Shown here one piece after another: positions 1-10,800 of a stretch of DNA of 64,000 nt. Position 1 is the first letter of the stretch. Every line of letters begins with the position of its first letter. The notes under the pieces are model-generated. The model had not been told where the DNA came from. It searched no databases and saw only the letters and a list, made by a program, of their open reading frames with translations. The translations under genes were made by a program, and so were the position numbers. The DNA comes from Fabrea salina (taxonomy: Eukaryota > Ciliophora > Heterotrichea > Heterotrichida > Fabreidae): contig JALIHJ010000017.1 in the NCBI GenBank assembly GCA_022984795.1, forward strand, positions 62,001 to 126,000, in the 5' to 3' direction.

Positions 1-922
1 TATTGAGACACCAACACAGAATTAAAGTTTTCAAATTGAAGCAGGTTCGGCTGATTTGAATGCAAACAGAAGTAGACAGATGGTTGCACTCAGAGAGTTC
101 TAAGTAAGCGAGGGAGCTCAAGTCACAACTAAAAAAGTCTACTAAAGAGGGTTCTTCAAGCATGTAAGCCTTTTTGATTTTAAGGAACTCCAAAGAAAGC
201 CCTTTTAAATGACTGAGTAGTTGGTTTTCCATCCAATCTGCAAAAGGAATGCTGAAGTTGTTGAGTTTCTTTAGAATTGAAACTAAACTGCAAACTTGTT
301 GAGTTGAGAAGTTTTCTCCGTCTATTCCTAGCTTTTGGAGTGATTCAGCTGAAACCTTGCAAGCGTGCAGTGCGTTTTCGAAAGTGAAGTTTTCGCAGCC
401 TTCAAACCAGAGTTTAGTTAGGGGTTTGTTGTGTTGTTTGAAAGCGTTGCCTTCAAGTAAGTGGTTGTGACTAACGTCTATTTTGGTTAGTTTGGGAAGA
501 GTAAGAATAATGCTTAAGGCAGAGTCACTGAGTTTTGCCTCACAAACTGTGATTTGGTGGACGTTTGGCAAACTGTTCACCTCAATGGACTTGTAAAGTT
601 TTTTGAAGTTGTAAAAGGACAAGTTTAGGTGGACTAAAGTGCTGGAGTGTTCTTTTAGGAGAGTTGCGACCTCTTGGGTATTGTAACGAGTTCCACTTAG
701 ACTCAAGCAGTAAGTGGAGTGAGCGTTTATTTTATTGGCGACCCAAGTGAGTGGGACTTGGACACTACTGTTCCTTAGGTTGATTTTTCGGTAGATGTTA
801 TTTGTGAAGGAGTTGTTTAAGATTTGACTCCAAAGTTTGCAAACTCGTTCTTGGAGTGCTAAGTGTTTGATTTGCATGAAAGAGAAGATGTTAGCAAGCA
901 AGTCCACCGACAAACTTTCCAT
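1..922 (-). CDS. F-box / leucine-rich-repeat protein, 3' end beyond the window
   Basis: This gene reads right to left from an ATG at 922-920 and stays open to the window edge (about 307 codons), so its C-terminus is missing. The first 40 residues look like an F-box (MESLSVDLLANIFSFM, then a VCKLW motif). After that come leucine-rich-repeat-like segments such as LVHLNLSFYNF, LPKLTKIDVSHNHL and SSLAYLELSECNHL. F-box/LRR proteins are substrate receptors of SCF ubiquitin ligases, and the substrate here is unknown. It is divergent to BRE1, with 63 nt between the two start codons. No in-frame TGA occurs in the visible part. The F-box assignment is by pattern and needs a profile search. Confidence 0.7.
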   Translation of the reverse strand, partial: MESLSVDLLANIFSFMQIKHLALQERVCKLWSQILNNSFTNNIYRKINLRNSSVQVPLTWVANKINAHSTYCLSLSGTRYNTQEVATLLKEHSSTLVHLNLSFYNFKKLYKSIEVNSLPNVHQITVCEAKLSDSALSIILTLPKLTKIDVSHNHLLEGNAFKQHNKPLTKLWFEGCENFTFENALHACKVSAESLQKLGIDGENFSTQQVCSLVSILKKLNNFSIPFADWMENQLLSHLKGLSLEFLKIKKAYMLEEPSLVDFFSCDLSSLAYLELSECNHLSTSVCIQISRTCFNLKTLILCWCLN

Positions 923-985
923 AATTACTGGGTGTTTAAAGTTGTTGTTGATAAAAGTGCTTAGTTTAAGGACTAAAATAAAAAT

Positions 986-3085
986 ATGTCAGAAGTAGGG
1001 GCGCCTGTAAAGAAATTTAAAGCAAGCGAGGACCCTGAGGCAGCGAGAGAAGACTCAGTATCTTTGCTTGCTTACCAGAAATCTTGTCTTGCATCTAGAC
1101 TTGAGGAAAAACGCCAACAAATAAAAACATTAACTTCTGAAAATAATCACATTAAGGAAGAAATCAATAAAAAGCAAGAGTTCTTGGAAAACTTGAATGC
1201 TTCGTGGAGTAAGGTAAATTATAGTTAGCTCGTGAGTGACTTGGGCTCTCTTGCTGAGTCTTTTGAAGAAGAAAGCGGAGGTGCTGACCCATTCAGTGTG
1301 ATTTTGCACGATGAAAGAAGTGTGCAGCAACTAACCGAACTCACTTTGCAGTCAGTGTCTCGGTTGGTGGGGGTGGTTGGGAAACTCCAGCAGCCCCGGT
1401 CTTCTGAAGAGTTAATATCTAAAAACTCCCAACTGGCTGAAAAGCACGTGGAACTCAGTAACCAAGTACACGAACTCGAAGCTAAGTTGATGGTTGCAGA
1501 GAACAAACTGGCAAAGACCCAAGAAGAACTTACGAAGGCTTGTCAAGTGCGTGAAGACTTAGTGGCAGAAAAAGAAAAGTTAGGAATCAGACTTGTGCAG
1601 GCTGGAGAAGCGGTGAATTGCGTTTGCAGTTGTTACTGCGGAGCGAGGTCAGAAATAGCTGCTTCAAACGGAATCGAAACAGCAGAAGTGGCTGAAATCC
1701 TCAAAGAAAAAGAAGCCCTGAAAACACAACTAGAAGAAGAAGTCAGGAAGAACCAAAAACTGTTGCTGGAACTCAACGTTTCAGAAGAAAGGTTTCTGAA
1801 AACAAAAGCTTTCAGACAGTTAGTTTCTGAAGCAAAGAGTGTTTCTAGGAAGTACGAAGAAGCCAAAAAGAGCATTTTCGAGTTGAAGAGTTACAGAGAC
1901 AAGTACGAAGACAGGAACTTCAAAGAAGTTAGGAGAGTTTTGAGGGAAGAAGAAGAAAAAAAGAACCAACTCCAGGAAAGAATCAAACAACTCCAAGAAC
2001 AACTAGCCTGTGCACAAAGCGAAAAGGACACTGCGCAAACCAAGTTCAACTTACTGAGTGAACAGTCTAGCATTTCAAACAACTTCAGTTCACTTGAAGA
2101 ACTAGTTAAAGACCTCAGGGACGAAAAGTCCAGTTTAAGAACTCAACTTGAAGAAACCAAGCAAAAACTCACTGAAATGAAGTCTAAATTAGATGCAGAA
2201 CACAACAAATCCACTGAAGCACTTGAAAACAAAAACGGAGAAACTGAGCCAGACAAAGCAAGACTGATTTCCCAGCTGCAGTCGAGCATTAAGTCTTTGA
2301 AAGAAGAACTAGAAACTGAAAGACTCACAAACGACAGTTTAATCAGTGAACTTGAAATCACCAACAAAGCCTACGAAGAAATGAGTGCCAAAAGGGAGCA
2401 ACTAGCGAAACAACTTGCCCAGCAAGAACAAACTTATAACCAAGTAGTTCAGGAAAGACTTAAAGAAACTTCAGTGCAGTCACTCCACAACCAAGAAATC
2501 CAAGCTTACGAAGAAAAACTAAGTACTAAGGACCAGCTAATAGAAGAACTCAAGACCCTAAACCTAAGAATAGAAGGTCAACTCACAGAAAAACAAAACT
2601 TAGTAGAGTTACTGGAGTCCAACTACCAAGACCTGCAAGCCCGGGTTGAAAAGTTTATTATTGACAACCACGAAGAAATCAAAAAAGCACTTGAAGTCAA
2701 AAACTTGAGGGAAAGCTACCAAGAAAGCCTTGAAACTGCCCAAAAACAAGCTGAAGAGACTGGAAAGGAACTCAGTGACACAAAACTGCAAGTCCAACTT
2801 TCAGGAAAGAAAATAGAAGAACTAGAGGGCAAACTAAGGAAGGCACACGACGTAGAAAACCTCAAGTCAACTGACGAACGCCTGAACAACGAAGTAGCGC
2901 GTTACAGGAAAATGGTAAGGTGCTTCTTGTGTTCTGACAGAATAAAGGACGTAGTCATTGCTAAGTGCTTCCACGCTTTTTGCAGACAGTGCATAGAGGA
3001 GAACCTAGCTAAGCGTCAACGCAAGTGCCCTACGTGCCAGACTAAGTTTGGAGCTGACGATGTCAAGACTTTTTGGTGGCGTTAA
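986..3085 (+). CDS. BRE1: BRE1-like E3 ubiquitin ligase (RNF20/40 family)
   Basis: Two exons, 986-1213 and 1229-3085, are joined across a 15-nt intron and give 694 aa. Nearly the whole protein is coiled coil rich in E, K, Q and L. The last 57 residues form a C3HC4 RING: C641, C644, C656, H658, C661, C664, C676, C679. The RING sits at the very C-terminus and continues QRKCPTCQTKFG, as in BRE1/RNF20/RNF40. That family monoubiquitinates histone H2B with a Rad6-type E2 in the nucleus. Without splicing, the first frame ends after 80 codons inside the intron and the second would have to begin at a GTG, so the intron is well supported. The ALG1 gene begins 22 nt after the TAA stop. Confidence 0.88.
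1214..1228 (+). other. 15-nt intron in the BRE1 gene
   Basis: The sequence is GTAAATTATAGTTAG. It is phase 0 (after AAG), carries an in-frame TAG at its end, and its removal joins two coiled-coil exons in frame. The A at position 10 follows T, as in most other introns here. Confidence 0.88.
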
Positions 3086-3107
3086 TAACAATGATCACAT
3101 ACTAATA

Positions 3108-4340
3108 ATGGAAGCAGTAGTAGTAGTCTTAGGAGACTTAGGCAGGTCTCCAAGAATGCTGAACCACTCCCAAAGTTTGCTTGAAAGCAACGCTTCGGTA
3201 GACTTAGTAGGTTACTTGGACAACCCCATTCCAGACAACTTAAGCCAGAATCCCAAACTCAAAGTCCACTCTATGAGTTCTTTCTTTTTGAAGTTTGCAA
3301 GGAAGCTCCCTAGGTTCCTTTTTATCTTCTACGCAGTGCTGAGGATACTTTTGGAGAGTTTGCAATTGTTTTGGATCCTCATGAAACTCAGGAACAAAAA
3401 GTTCATTCTAGTCCAGAATCCTCCCTGCATACCAGCGTTTTTGGTGGTCTTTGCAGTGTCTTGCATCAAGTGCGTTCCTTTTTGCATAGACTGGCACAAC
3501 TACGGGTACACTATACTTGAAGTCAACAAAAGACCCCCTGTTGTGTGCAAGTTGGCTTATTGGTTCGAAAAGTGGATTGGCAAGTTCGGAAACGCTCACT
3601 TGTGTGTGAGTGAAGGAATGAAGCAACACTTAAAGCTGGAAATGGGCATTGAAGCACAGGTAGTGTACGACAGGCCCAAAAAGTCAGTTATAAAGAAAAA
3701 GTATGACATGAAGCAAGTGTTGGGAATTCCAAAAAACTACTTCTTAACTGTAACTAGCACAAGTTGGACTCCCGACGAAAACATTGGGTTGGTGCTTGAA
3801 GCTGTAAAAGAACTCCAGAACTACGACTTAGCTTTGGTAATTACTGGGAAAGGACCTTTGAGGGAGTTTTACAAAGAAGAAATCAAAAAACTCAACTTAG
3901 AAAAAGCCTTGATAAAGGTAGTCTGGCTTGAGTGGGACCAATACCCCCAGTTACTGCAGCAGTGCGACTTGGGGATTTGTTTGCACGTTTCTTCAAGTGG
4001 GCTGGACTTGCCCATGAAAGTAGTGGACATGCAGGCTGCTGAATTACCTGCATTGGCTTATGACTACCCAACTATAACAGAGTTCATCCAGCCTAGAGTC
4101 AACGGACTACTGTTTAAGGACTCAGAGCAACTAGCCAGAGCGATGATTCAAGTGATGAAGGACAAAGAAGAGTTGCTTAAGTACAAACAAAACATTGCAG
4201 ATTGGAAACAGAAAAACACTTGGGAAGACCACTGGACAGAAAAAGGTTTGCCTGTGCTTAGAGAAGTGACTCCAAGCATACTCCGAACTGTCCTGTTTTG
4301 GGTGTTGGTGACTGCTGTAACTCTTAAGTTCTTTGTTTAA
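3108..4340 (+). CDS. ALG1: ALG1 beta-1,4-mannosyltransferase
   Basis: This is a 410-aa GT33-family glycosyltransferase that adds the first mannose to GlcNAc2-PP-dolichol on the cytosolic face of the ER. The N-terminus reads VVVLGDLGRSPRM, the family signature. The nucleotide-sugar region near residues 301-308 reads LPMKVVDM. The frame is open further upstream, to a non-ATG codon inside the BRE1 coding region, so I chose the ATG at 3108, which places the conserved VVVLGD motif directly at the N-terminus. Hydrophobic stretches lie near residues 70-95 and at the C-terminus, so membrane attachment is likely. Most animal and yeast homologues carry the anchor at the N-terminus instead. Confidence 0.88.
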   Translation: MEAVVVVLGDLGRSPRMLNHSQSLLESNASVDLVGYLDNPIPDNLSQNPKLKVHSMSSFFLKFARKLPRFLFIFYAVLRILLESLQLFWILMKLRNKKFILVQNPPCIPAFLVVFAVSCIKCVPFCIDWHNYGYTILEVNKRPPVVCKLAYWFEKWIGKFGNAHLCVSEGMKQHLKLEMGIEAQVVYDRPKKSVIKKKYDMKQVLGIPKNYFLTVTSTSWTPDENIGLVLEAVKELQNYDLALVITGKGPLREFYKEEIKKLNLEKALIKVVWLEWDQYPQLLQQCDLGICLHVSSSGLDLPMKVVDMQAAELPALAYDYPTITEFIQPRVNGLLFKDSEQLARAMIQVMKDKEELLKYKQNIADWKQKNTWEDHWTEKGLPVLREVTPSILRTVLFWVLVTAVTLKFFV

Positions 4341-4378
4341 TAAACTCATATATGGGACATTTTTGACCCTATAAATTA

Positions 4379-6190
4379 ATGGGTAAAGAACACAAGAAAT
4401 CACTTAAAGGAGTAGAGCCTGTTAAGTTCGTGAAAGCTTCCGAAGAAGCTGAGAGTTCCGAAGAAGAGCAAAAAACACAAACACAAAAGTCCTCCTCTAA
4501 AGGGAACTTGAAAAAAGCTTCTAAAAAATCAAAAACCAACACAACTGACAAAAAGGCCAAAAAGACTGCTCCTAAGAAAGTTTCAAGCAGCGACTCTGAG
4601 GGAGAACCTGTTTTTGTCCAAAAAAAGGATAAAAAACCTGCGGTGGAAAGCAGCTCAGAGTCTGAGGAGGAACAAGTTCCCAAATCAGTACCTAAAAACA
4701 AAACTAAGTCCACTACCAAAGTTTCAGAAGCCCCTAAGAAGGCTACTAAAAAGGTAGCCAAAAAAGAGTCCAGTGACTCCGAATCTGAGGAAGAGGTTAA
4801 GAAGCCCGCACCCAAAAAGGTAGCCAAAAAGGAGTCCAGTGACTCAGAATCTGAGGAAGAGGTTAAGAAGCCTGCGCCCAAAAAGGTAGCCAAAAAGGAG
4901 TCAAGCAGTTCGGAATCCGAAGAAGAGGTTAAGAAACCAGTTAAAAAAGCAGCCAAAAAGGAGTCCAGTGACTCTGAATCCGAAGAAGAGGTTAAAAAAC
5001 CAGTTAAAAAACCAGTTAAAAAGGAGTCCAGTGACTCCGAATCTGAGGAAGAGGTTAAGAAGCCTGCGCCCAAAAAGGTAGCCAAAAAGGAGTCCAGTGA
5101 CTCAGAATCTGAGGAAGAGGTTAAGAAACCAGTTAAAAAAGCAGCCAAAAAGGAATCAAGCAGTTCGGAATCCGAAGAAGAGGTTAAGAAACCAGTTAAA
5201 AAAGCAGCCAAAAAGGAATCAAGCAGTTCGGAATCCGAAGAAGAGGTTAAGAAGCCTGCACCCAAAAAGGTAGCCAAAAAAGAGTCAAGCAGTTCGGAAT
5301 CTGAGGAACCCGTTCCTAAGAAAAGGAAAACTAAAGTTGAGGAAGACTCAAGCGAGTATGAGTCTAGCGAGAGCGAAGAAAAACCCAAGAAATCCTCAGA
5401 AGAAACAGACTCGAGCGAGGAACAACCAAAGAAAAAACAAAAAAAGACACAAAGTTCCAAACAAGAAACAGAGTCTTTGCAAAGTACTCTGAAACGCAAA
5501 CTCTCAGAAAACTCAGACACAACTAAGAAGTCGAAACCAAACCCCCAAGAAAACAGCACTCCAGTGGAAGTGTTTGTTGGGAACTTATCTTTTGAAGCTT
5601 CAGAAAACGACATCCACGAACTACTAGGGGACTGTGGGGAAATACTTAACATTAACTTGCTTTCTGATGACAGAGGCAGGTCAAAAGGAGCAGCTTTTGT
5701 GAAGTTTTCTTCTCAAGCAGAAGCTGACAAAGCCATTGAACTCAACGGGTCTGAACACATGGGAAGAAGTATCAAAGTTAATTCAGCAGGCGACAAACCT
5801 AGAGGAGGCAAACAGCCAAGCGAACCTTCAACAACCGTGTTCGTAGCTAACTTGCCTTTCTCTGCCGACCAAGACCAGCTTTTTGAGTTCTTTGGGTCTT
5901 GTGGAGACGTTAAGGACGTCAGAATTGCAATGAACAACGGACAACCTAGAGGATTTGCACACGTTGAGTTCAGCACCCAAAAAGCGGCTGACGAAGCAAT
6001 CAAACTAACCAATTCAAATCTAGGAGGACGCTCCATACGTGTAGACTTTGCATCTGCCAGAGGCGGAGGCAGTCAACAAAACACACCCGGCAACATCAGG
6101 TGGGCTCCTCGGTCCGATAAGCCCAAAGAAAAGCTGAGACTCACAGGCTCTCTGCAGCAGTTCCAAGGCAAAAAGATCAAGTTTGACTAA
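4379..6190 (+). CDS. Nucleolin-like protein: acidic/lysine repeats plus two RRMs
   Basis: The protein has 603 aa. The N-terminal half is a low-complexity region of alternating Lys-rich and Ser/Glu-rich blocks with a nine-copy repeat (residues 124-310), resembling nucleolin/NSR1 and Nopp140. Two RNA-recognition motifs follow, at about 396-470 (VFVGNLSFEA, KGAAFVKF) and 484-560 (VFVANLPFSA, RGFAHVEF), and then a short Arg/Gly-rich tail (ASARGGG). Nucleolin-type proteins bind pre-rRNA in the nucleolus. The SSDSESEEE blocks are typical casein-kinase-2 targets by family knowledge. The gene ends 11 nt before the convergent lipase gene. The family call is firm, but exact orthology to yeast NSR1 or animal nucleolin is not. 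Confidence 0.85.
   Translation: MGKEHKKSLKGVEPVKFVKASEEAESSEEEQKTQTQKSSSKGNLKKASKKSKTNTTDKKAKKTAPKKVSSSDSEGEPVFVQKKDKKPAVESSSESEEEQVPKSVPKNKTKSTTKVSEAPKKATKKVAKKESSDSESEEEVKKPAPKKVAKKESSDSESEEEVKKPAPKKVAKKESSSSESEEEVKKPVKKAAKKESSDSESEEEVKKPVKKPVKKESSDSESEEEVKKPAPKKVAKKESSDSESEEEVKKPVKKAAKKESSSSESEEEVKKPVKKAAKKESSSSESEEEVKKPAPKKVAKKESSSSESEEPVPKKRKTKVEEDSSEYESSESEEKPKKSSEETDSSEEQPKKKQKKTQSSKQETESLQSTLKRKLSENSDTTKKSKPNPQENSTPVEVFVGNLSFEASENDIHELLGDCGEILNINLLSDDRGRSKGAAFVKFSSQAEADKAIELNGSEHMGRSIKVNSAGDKPRGGKQPSEPSTTVFVANLPFSADQDQLFEFFGSCGDVKDVRIAMNNGQPRGFAHVEFSTQKAADEAIKLTNSNLGGRSIRVDFASARGGGSQQNTPGNIRWAPRSDKPKEKLRLTGSLQQFQGKKIKFD
4748..5308 (+). repeat. Nine tandem 21-22 codon repeats inside the nucleolin-like gene
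   Basis: Eight full units and one truncated unit run in frame. The typical unit is KKVAKKESSDSESEEEVKKP followed by V or AP. Lengths are 22,22,21,21,22,21,21,22 and 15 residues, 187 in total. Units differ by V/AP endings, VA/AA/PV variants and SSDS/SSSS cores, and the variants are interspersed. This is consistent with unequal exchange between copies. Near-identity at the DNA level is visible. Confidence 0.93.
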
Positions 6191-6201
6191 CTTAACACAG
6201 T

Positions 6202-7818
6202 TTACCCGTAAATAGTCATGGTGCGTTTGGTAGGTTCCATCTTCTCACAAAGTTGTAAGTAGCAGTCTTCAAAGCACTTTTCAATTAACAGAATCGAGTT
6301 GAGCATGTTCATCTTAGGGAAGGTTCTGTGCATTCCCTTGCTGATGCACCGCTGGATGTCTTCGTCGCTGGGGTTCTGAAGGATGTTTAAGTAGTCTTTG
6401 ATGGAAGGTATTGGCCAAATAGTAACAGTGCCTCTGTATTCTTGTGTAAAAATACTCAAAAGTCGAGTTAGACGCTGGCACCACCCAAGTAAGTTGAGTT
6501 GTTGCACTCTGGTTCTTAACTCAATTAGCAAAAGACGCTTGATTTTTCTGTAAGCTCTGAAGTGTATGGTTTCTCCCAACTGTCCTCCTCCGTCTTCAGG
6601 AGTCATGAAAGGAACTGCGTAGGCGTTGGTTTGGGAAACTATAAAAGCATTCACGTTGAACTGTTCTGACAAACGCTGCATGGGTAGGTCTGCTTTGATG
6701 CTTCCGTCAATGAACTTGAGACCTGGGGGATGGTAAGGGACTATTTCTCCTTTGTGGTTTTTGCACTTCAGTTCAACTGGTTCGAACACGTAAGGAATTG
6801 CACTGCTGGCCAAAGCGGCACTCCAAATCAGCACGTGGGGTGCTGTGAGGTAGTTCAGCAAGCGGTAGTCGGTGTACTCACTAGACTCACTCACAGTGAT
6901 GTTGAGTACAATTCCAGTTTTGTCGAAGGCTTCTTTGAAAGTGATGTCTCCCAAGTTGTCCCTCACAAAGTTCTCAAGTATCTTGATGTCCATTAAGTAG
7001 CCCCTGCTTAAGAACCTTTTGATCTTTCTGTAAATAGACCCCTTTTCTAGTCCTGAAAAGAGCCCGTACCGGATGTACCCCCGCTGGAACCACTTAGGAA
7101 TCTCTTTGTAGGGCGTAGTGGCCATCATAGCAGCCACAAACGAACCTGCAGAGGTTCCGCAAATTATTCGCGGAAGAAGGTTTTGTTCGTAAAGAGTTTT
7201 AGTGACTCCTAGGTGGTAGATGCCCAACCCACCGCCTCCACTGAGCATCAAGGCAGTTTTTCCGTAAGCGTACCTACCGTCGGCAAAAAAAGAAAGTTTG
7301 GCTTCTGGGGAGTAGTTGGGAGAAGCTGCAATGGCTTTCAGGCAGTTGCAAACTTCTGTTTGGTAGTCAAGGATTAGTTGCTTGGTGCCTATTAAGCACT
7401 TCTGGTACAGTTCAGGGTTGAGACTGCCTCCTAAACCTCTAATAAGCCCGGACCTGATGTGGTGGACTAGTGCCTCCATGTCTTCTTCCTGGCGGCATCT
7501 CCTCAGAAGCTTCAAGCGCCTTTTAATTAGTTTGTAGTCGTAGAGTTTGCAGGGTTCTCTTTTTTTCCAGTCTTCTTTGCCATCAATGGAGTCTAGCTTT
7601 TCAGCAGCCTTTTTCCAGGTTTTCCAAGTTTTGGCTTTTTCTAGTTTTCTGCTGTGTATCATCCGTTCGCCTCTGTCCCAAACCCAACCAAGGAACCCTG
7701 AGTATAACTTTTCCGAGACTTCTGAAACTACTTCTAGAACGTCTGACAGTTCTTCTACTAGTTTTTGGGACCTTGAGTCGCTCGGTAAGTTCTGGAATTT
7801 CTCCCAAAAAGTAATCAT
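6202..7818 (-). CDS. Patatin-domain triacylglycerol lipase (SDP1 / TGL3-5 type)
   Basis: The protein has 538 aa. The patatin core starts near residue 200 with the oxyanion loop GGGGLGIYHLG, followed by the nucleophile elbow GTSAG (Ser near 223) and the catalytic DGS (Asp near 369). The family order is preserved: an N-terminal helical region of about 190 residues, then the DYQTEVC and LSFFADGRYAYG segments before the core, as in plant SDP1 and yeast Tgl3/4/5 lipases that release fatty acids from lipid droplets. No transmembrane segment is obvious. It is head-to-head with the P4-ATPase/cyclase gene, with 33 nt between start codons. Confidence 0.88.
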   Translation of the reverse strand: MITFWEKFQNLPSDSRSQKLVEELSDVLEVVSEVSEKLYSGFLGWVWDRGERMIHSRKLEKAKTWKTWKKAAEKLDSIDGKEDWKKREPCKLYDYKLIKRRLKLLRRCRQEEDMEALVHHIRSGLIRGLGGSLNPELYQKCLIGTKQLILDYQTEVCNCLKAIAASPNYSPEAKLSFFADGRYAYGKTALMLSGGGGLGIYHLGVTKTLYEQNLLPRIICGTSAGSFVAAMMATTPYKEIPKWFQRGYIRYGLFSGLEKGSIYRKIKRFLSRGYLMDIKILENFVRDNLGDITFKEAFDKTGIVLNITVSESSEYTDYRLLNYLTAPHVLIWSAALASSAIPYVFEPVELKCKNHKGEIVPYHPPGLKFIDGSIKADLPMQRLSEQFNVNAFIVSQTNAYAVPFMTPEDGGGQLGETIHFRAYRKIKRLLLIELRTRVQQLNLLGWCQRLTRLLSIFTQEYRGTVTIWPIPSIKDYLNILQNPSDEDIQRCISKGMHRTFPKMNMLNSILLIEKCFEDCYLQLCEKMEPTKRTMTIYG

Positions 7819-7851
7819 TTATGCTTAATAAGTTTAAGCTTAGTAATAACA

Positions 7852-10800
7852 ATGGCAGACGAAAAGGAGTGCCGGCAGTTCGACATAAACTCTGCAAATC
7901 CAACAGAGGGCAACTTGTACCCTAGCAACTATGTTTCAACTGCAAAGTACACTTTATTGACTTTGGTTCCCAAAAACTTGTTCGAACAGTTTCACCGTGT
8001 AGCGAACATTTGGTTTTTAGTAGTGTCTTTTTTCCAAGTGTTGCCTCTGGAACTTTCGCCCACATCTTCTTGGGCGACAATCGCTCCTCTTTCTTTGGTT
8101 TTGACTGTCACGATGCTCAAGGACGCTTACTTAGACTACAAACGGCACCAAAGTGACAAAGAAATCAACAACAGAGAAGTTCTTATTTGGAAAGCTGAAG
8201 CCACCCAACTCCAAAAATGGAGTCAACTTCAAGTAGGCAACATCGTTGTTTTAAAGGAGAACCAACCTGTGCCAGCCGACTTAGTGCTACTCACTACGAG
8301 TCACCAAGAAAAAATCTGCTACATAGAAACTTCTAACCTTGACGGCGAAAGCAACTTAAAGATTAAGAGTTCTCTTTCAGACACTGCTGAACTTTTCGAG
8401 GGCTCCCTTGAAGAGTGTTTGGAAATGCTCCACAAACTGGACCAGGCTGTGTTAAAAAGCGAGCACCCTAACAACCGTTTGTACGCATACGAAGGGACCC
8501 TTAAACTAAAAGGGCATCCTAGGTCCACTGCAATTGAAAGCTCAAACCTTTTACTGAGAGGCAGCACTCTCAAAAACACAAACTGGGCCATAGGGGTTGT
8601 GGTTTTCACAGGTGTAGACACAAAACTGATGATGAATAGCAAAACAGCTCCTCACAAAAGAAGCAATGTGGAGTTAAGAGTCAACAGGTACTTGGTGATA
8701 GTATTTTCTTTGTTGTTTGTTGCAGCGACTCTTTCAACAGTGATATCTGTAGTTTACTCCTACACCAGACCAACTCCAGCAGAGTACTTTGCTGGGCAGT
8801 CTGTGGAGTTTTCAGTGCTCAACTTCATTACTTTTATGATTCTGTACAACAGTTTGGTGCCCATTTCTCTGTACGTGTCAATGGACATAGTTAGAGTTAT
8901 CCAAGCTAAGTTTATCCAGTGGGACTTAAAGATGTACTACGAACCACTTGACAGACCTGCAATCACTAAAACTGGAGACCTCAACGAAGACTTAGGCCAA
9001 ATCGAGTATGTCTTTTCAGACAAAACAGGAACTCTCACTGAAAACAGAATGGAGTTCAAGCAGTGCAGTATCAAGGGCAAGGTTTATGGTTCTCTTGAAG
9101 GGCTTTCTGAAGAAGTTTCCGTAAATAAGCACAGTAAGTTCAAGTTTTACGACAGACAAATACTTGAGGACCTAAGCGGGCCCAACGGCAGGAACGTAGA
9201 CGACTTTCTTAAGTTGCTGTCTATTTGCCACACAGTTATTCCTAAAGAACACCAAGGACAAGAAATAACTTACCAAGCTGCCTCTCCAGATGAAGAAGCT
9301 TTAGTAATTGCAGCTCACTCACTGGGGTACTCCTTCCAAAAAGTATCTGCAGGACTTGTGTCTTTAGTGATCAATGGAGTCCAAAAAGACTTTAACTTAC
9401 TAGGAGTCAACGAATTTACCTCTGACCGAAAAAGAATGTCAGTGGTGGTGGAGGACTTAGACACACCCGGAAAGGCTACTCTTTACTGCAAAGGAGCTGA
9501 CAATGTTATGCTAGACAGAGTGGATGCAGACTGCTCTGAAACAGAACTGCTTGGAGAGCAACTCCACTTTTTTGCTGTGTCAGGACTTAGGACACTTGTG
9601 GTAGCTAAAAGGGAACTCAGCCAGGAAGAAGTTCAAGACTTCTGCTTAAAGTGGAACAGAGCCAAAAACGCTATGTCTGACCGAACAAAAATGCTAGAAA
9701 ATGTAGCTGAAGAATTCGAAGTGGGCATGGAACTCATTGGAGCTACAGCTATAGAGGACAAAATACAGGAAGGAGTTCCTGAAACAATTGCTAGTCTTAT
9801 GGAGGGAGGCGTTAAGGTCTGGGTACTTACAGGAGACAAGCAAGAAACAGCTATTAACATTGGCTACAGTTGCCAAATGCTCAAGGAAGACATGGACATT
9901 GTGAAGATAAATGCCAATAGTCTTGAAAGAACTAAAGACTTACTTAAGGAAGCACTTTACAACAATGTGTACTCAAGTGAGTGCAACCAGAACTTTTCGA
10001 GGTCTTTAGGACAACTGCTAGGTCTCCAAGAAGGTCTTAAAGGAAAGGTAGACATTGACAAAGTGAACTTAGGACTTGTAGTGGACGGAGTTTCCTTGCA
10101 ATTTGTTTTAAACGACTTAGAAGCAATGAAACTCTTCATCATGGTAACTTCAATGTGTCACGCAGTGATATGCTGCAGAGTGTCTCCACTCCAAAAAGCA
10201 CAAGTGGTGAAACTAGTTAAGGAGCACTTGAAATTCAAGCCCTTGACCCTTGCTATTGGAGACGGAGCTAACGACGTAAGCATGATTCAGGAAGCACATG
10301 TGGGAATAGGGATTTGTGGAAACGAAGGACTCCAAGCAGTGAATTCATCTGACTACTCTGTAGCACGGTTCAAGTACTTGCTGCCTCTGCTCTTTTTGCA
10401 CGGAAGGTGGAACTACCAAAGAATAAGTTGTGTGATCCTTTACTCTTTTTACAAAAACTTCTTGTTGGTGCTGCCTATGTTTTACTTCAGTTTTTTCAAC
10501 CAGTACTCAGGAACGGCTCTTTACGACTCTTGGCTCATAATGTCCTACAATGTTGCTTTGACTTCTTTGCCAGTTATGGTGTTAGGGTGCATTGACAAAG
10601 ACTTTGAAGACTACCAAGTACTGAGGAACCCCCAGTTGTACCAAGAAGGAATACACTCTAAACTGTTCAATGCCAAAGTTTTTCTGAAGTGGACTGGTTA
10701 TGCAGTTGTACAGGGACTTCTAGTTTTTGGAGTTGTTTTTAAAGCAAGTTCAACTGCTCTGGACCCAAAGGGCAACCCAGAAGACCTTTTAGTTGTAGGG

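Noticed and set aside
3048-3107. Extension of ALG1 upstream into BRE1
   Set aside because: It starts at a non-ATG codon and overlaps the BRE1 coding region. The ATG at 3108 fits the conserved N-terminus.
4369-5652. 427-aa open frame on the minus strand with long Ser/Phe/Leu repeats
   Set aside because: It is the mirror of the nucleolin-like repeat array. The Lys/Glu/Ser codons have few reverse stops, and the plus frame has RRMs.
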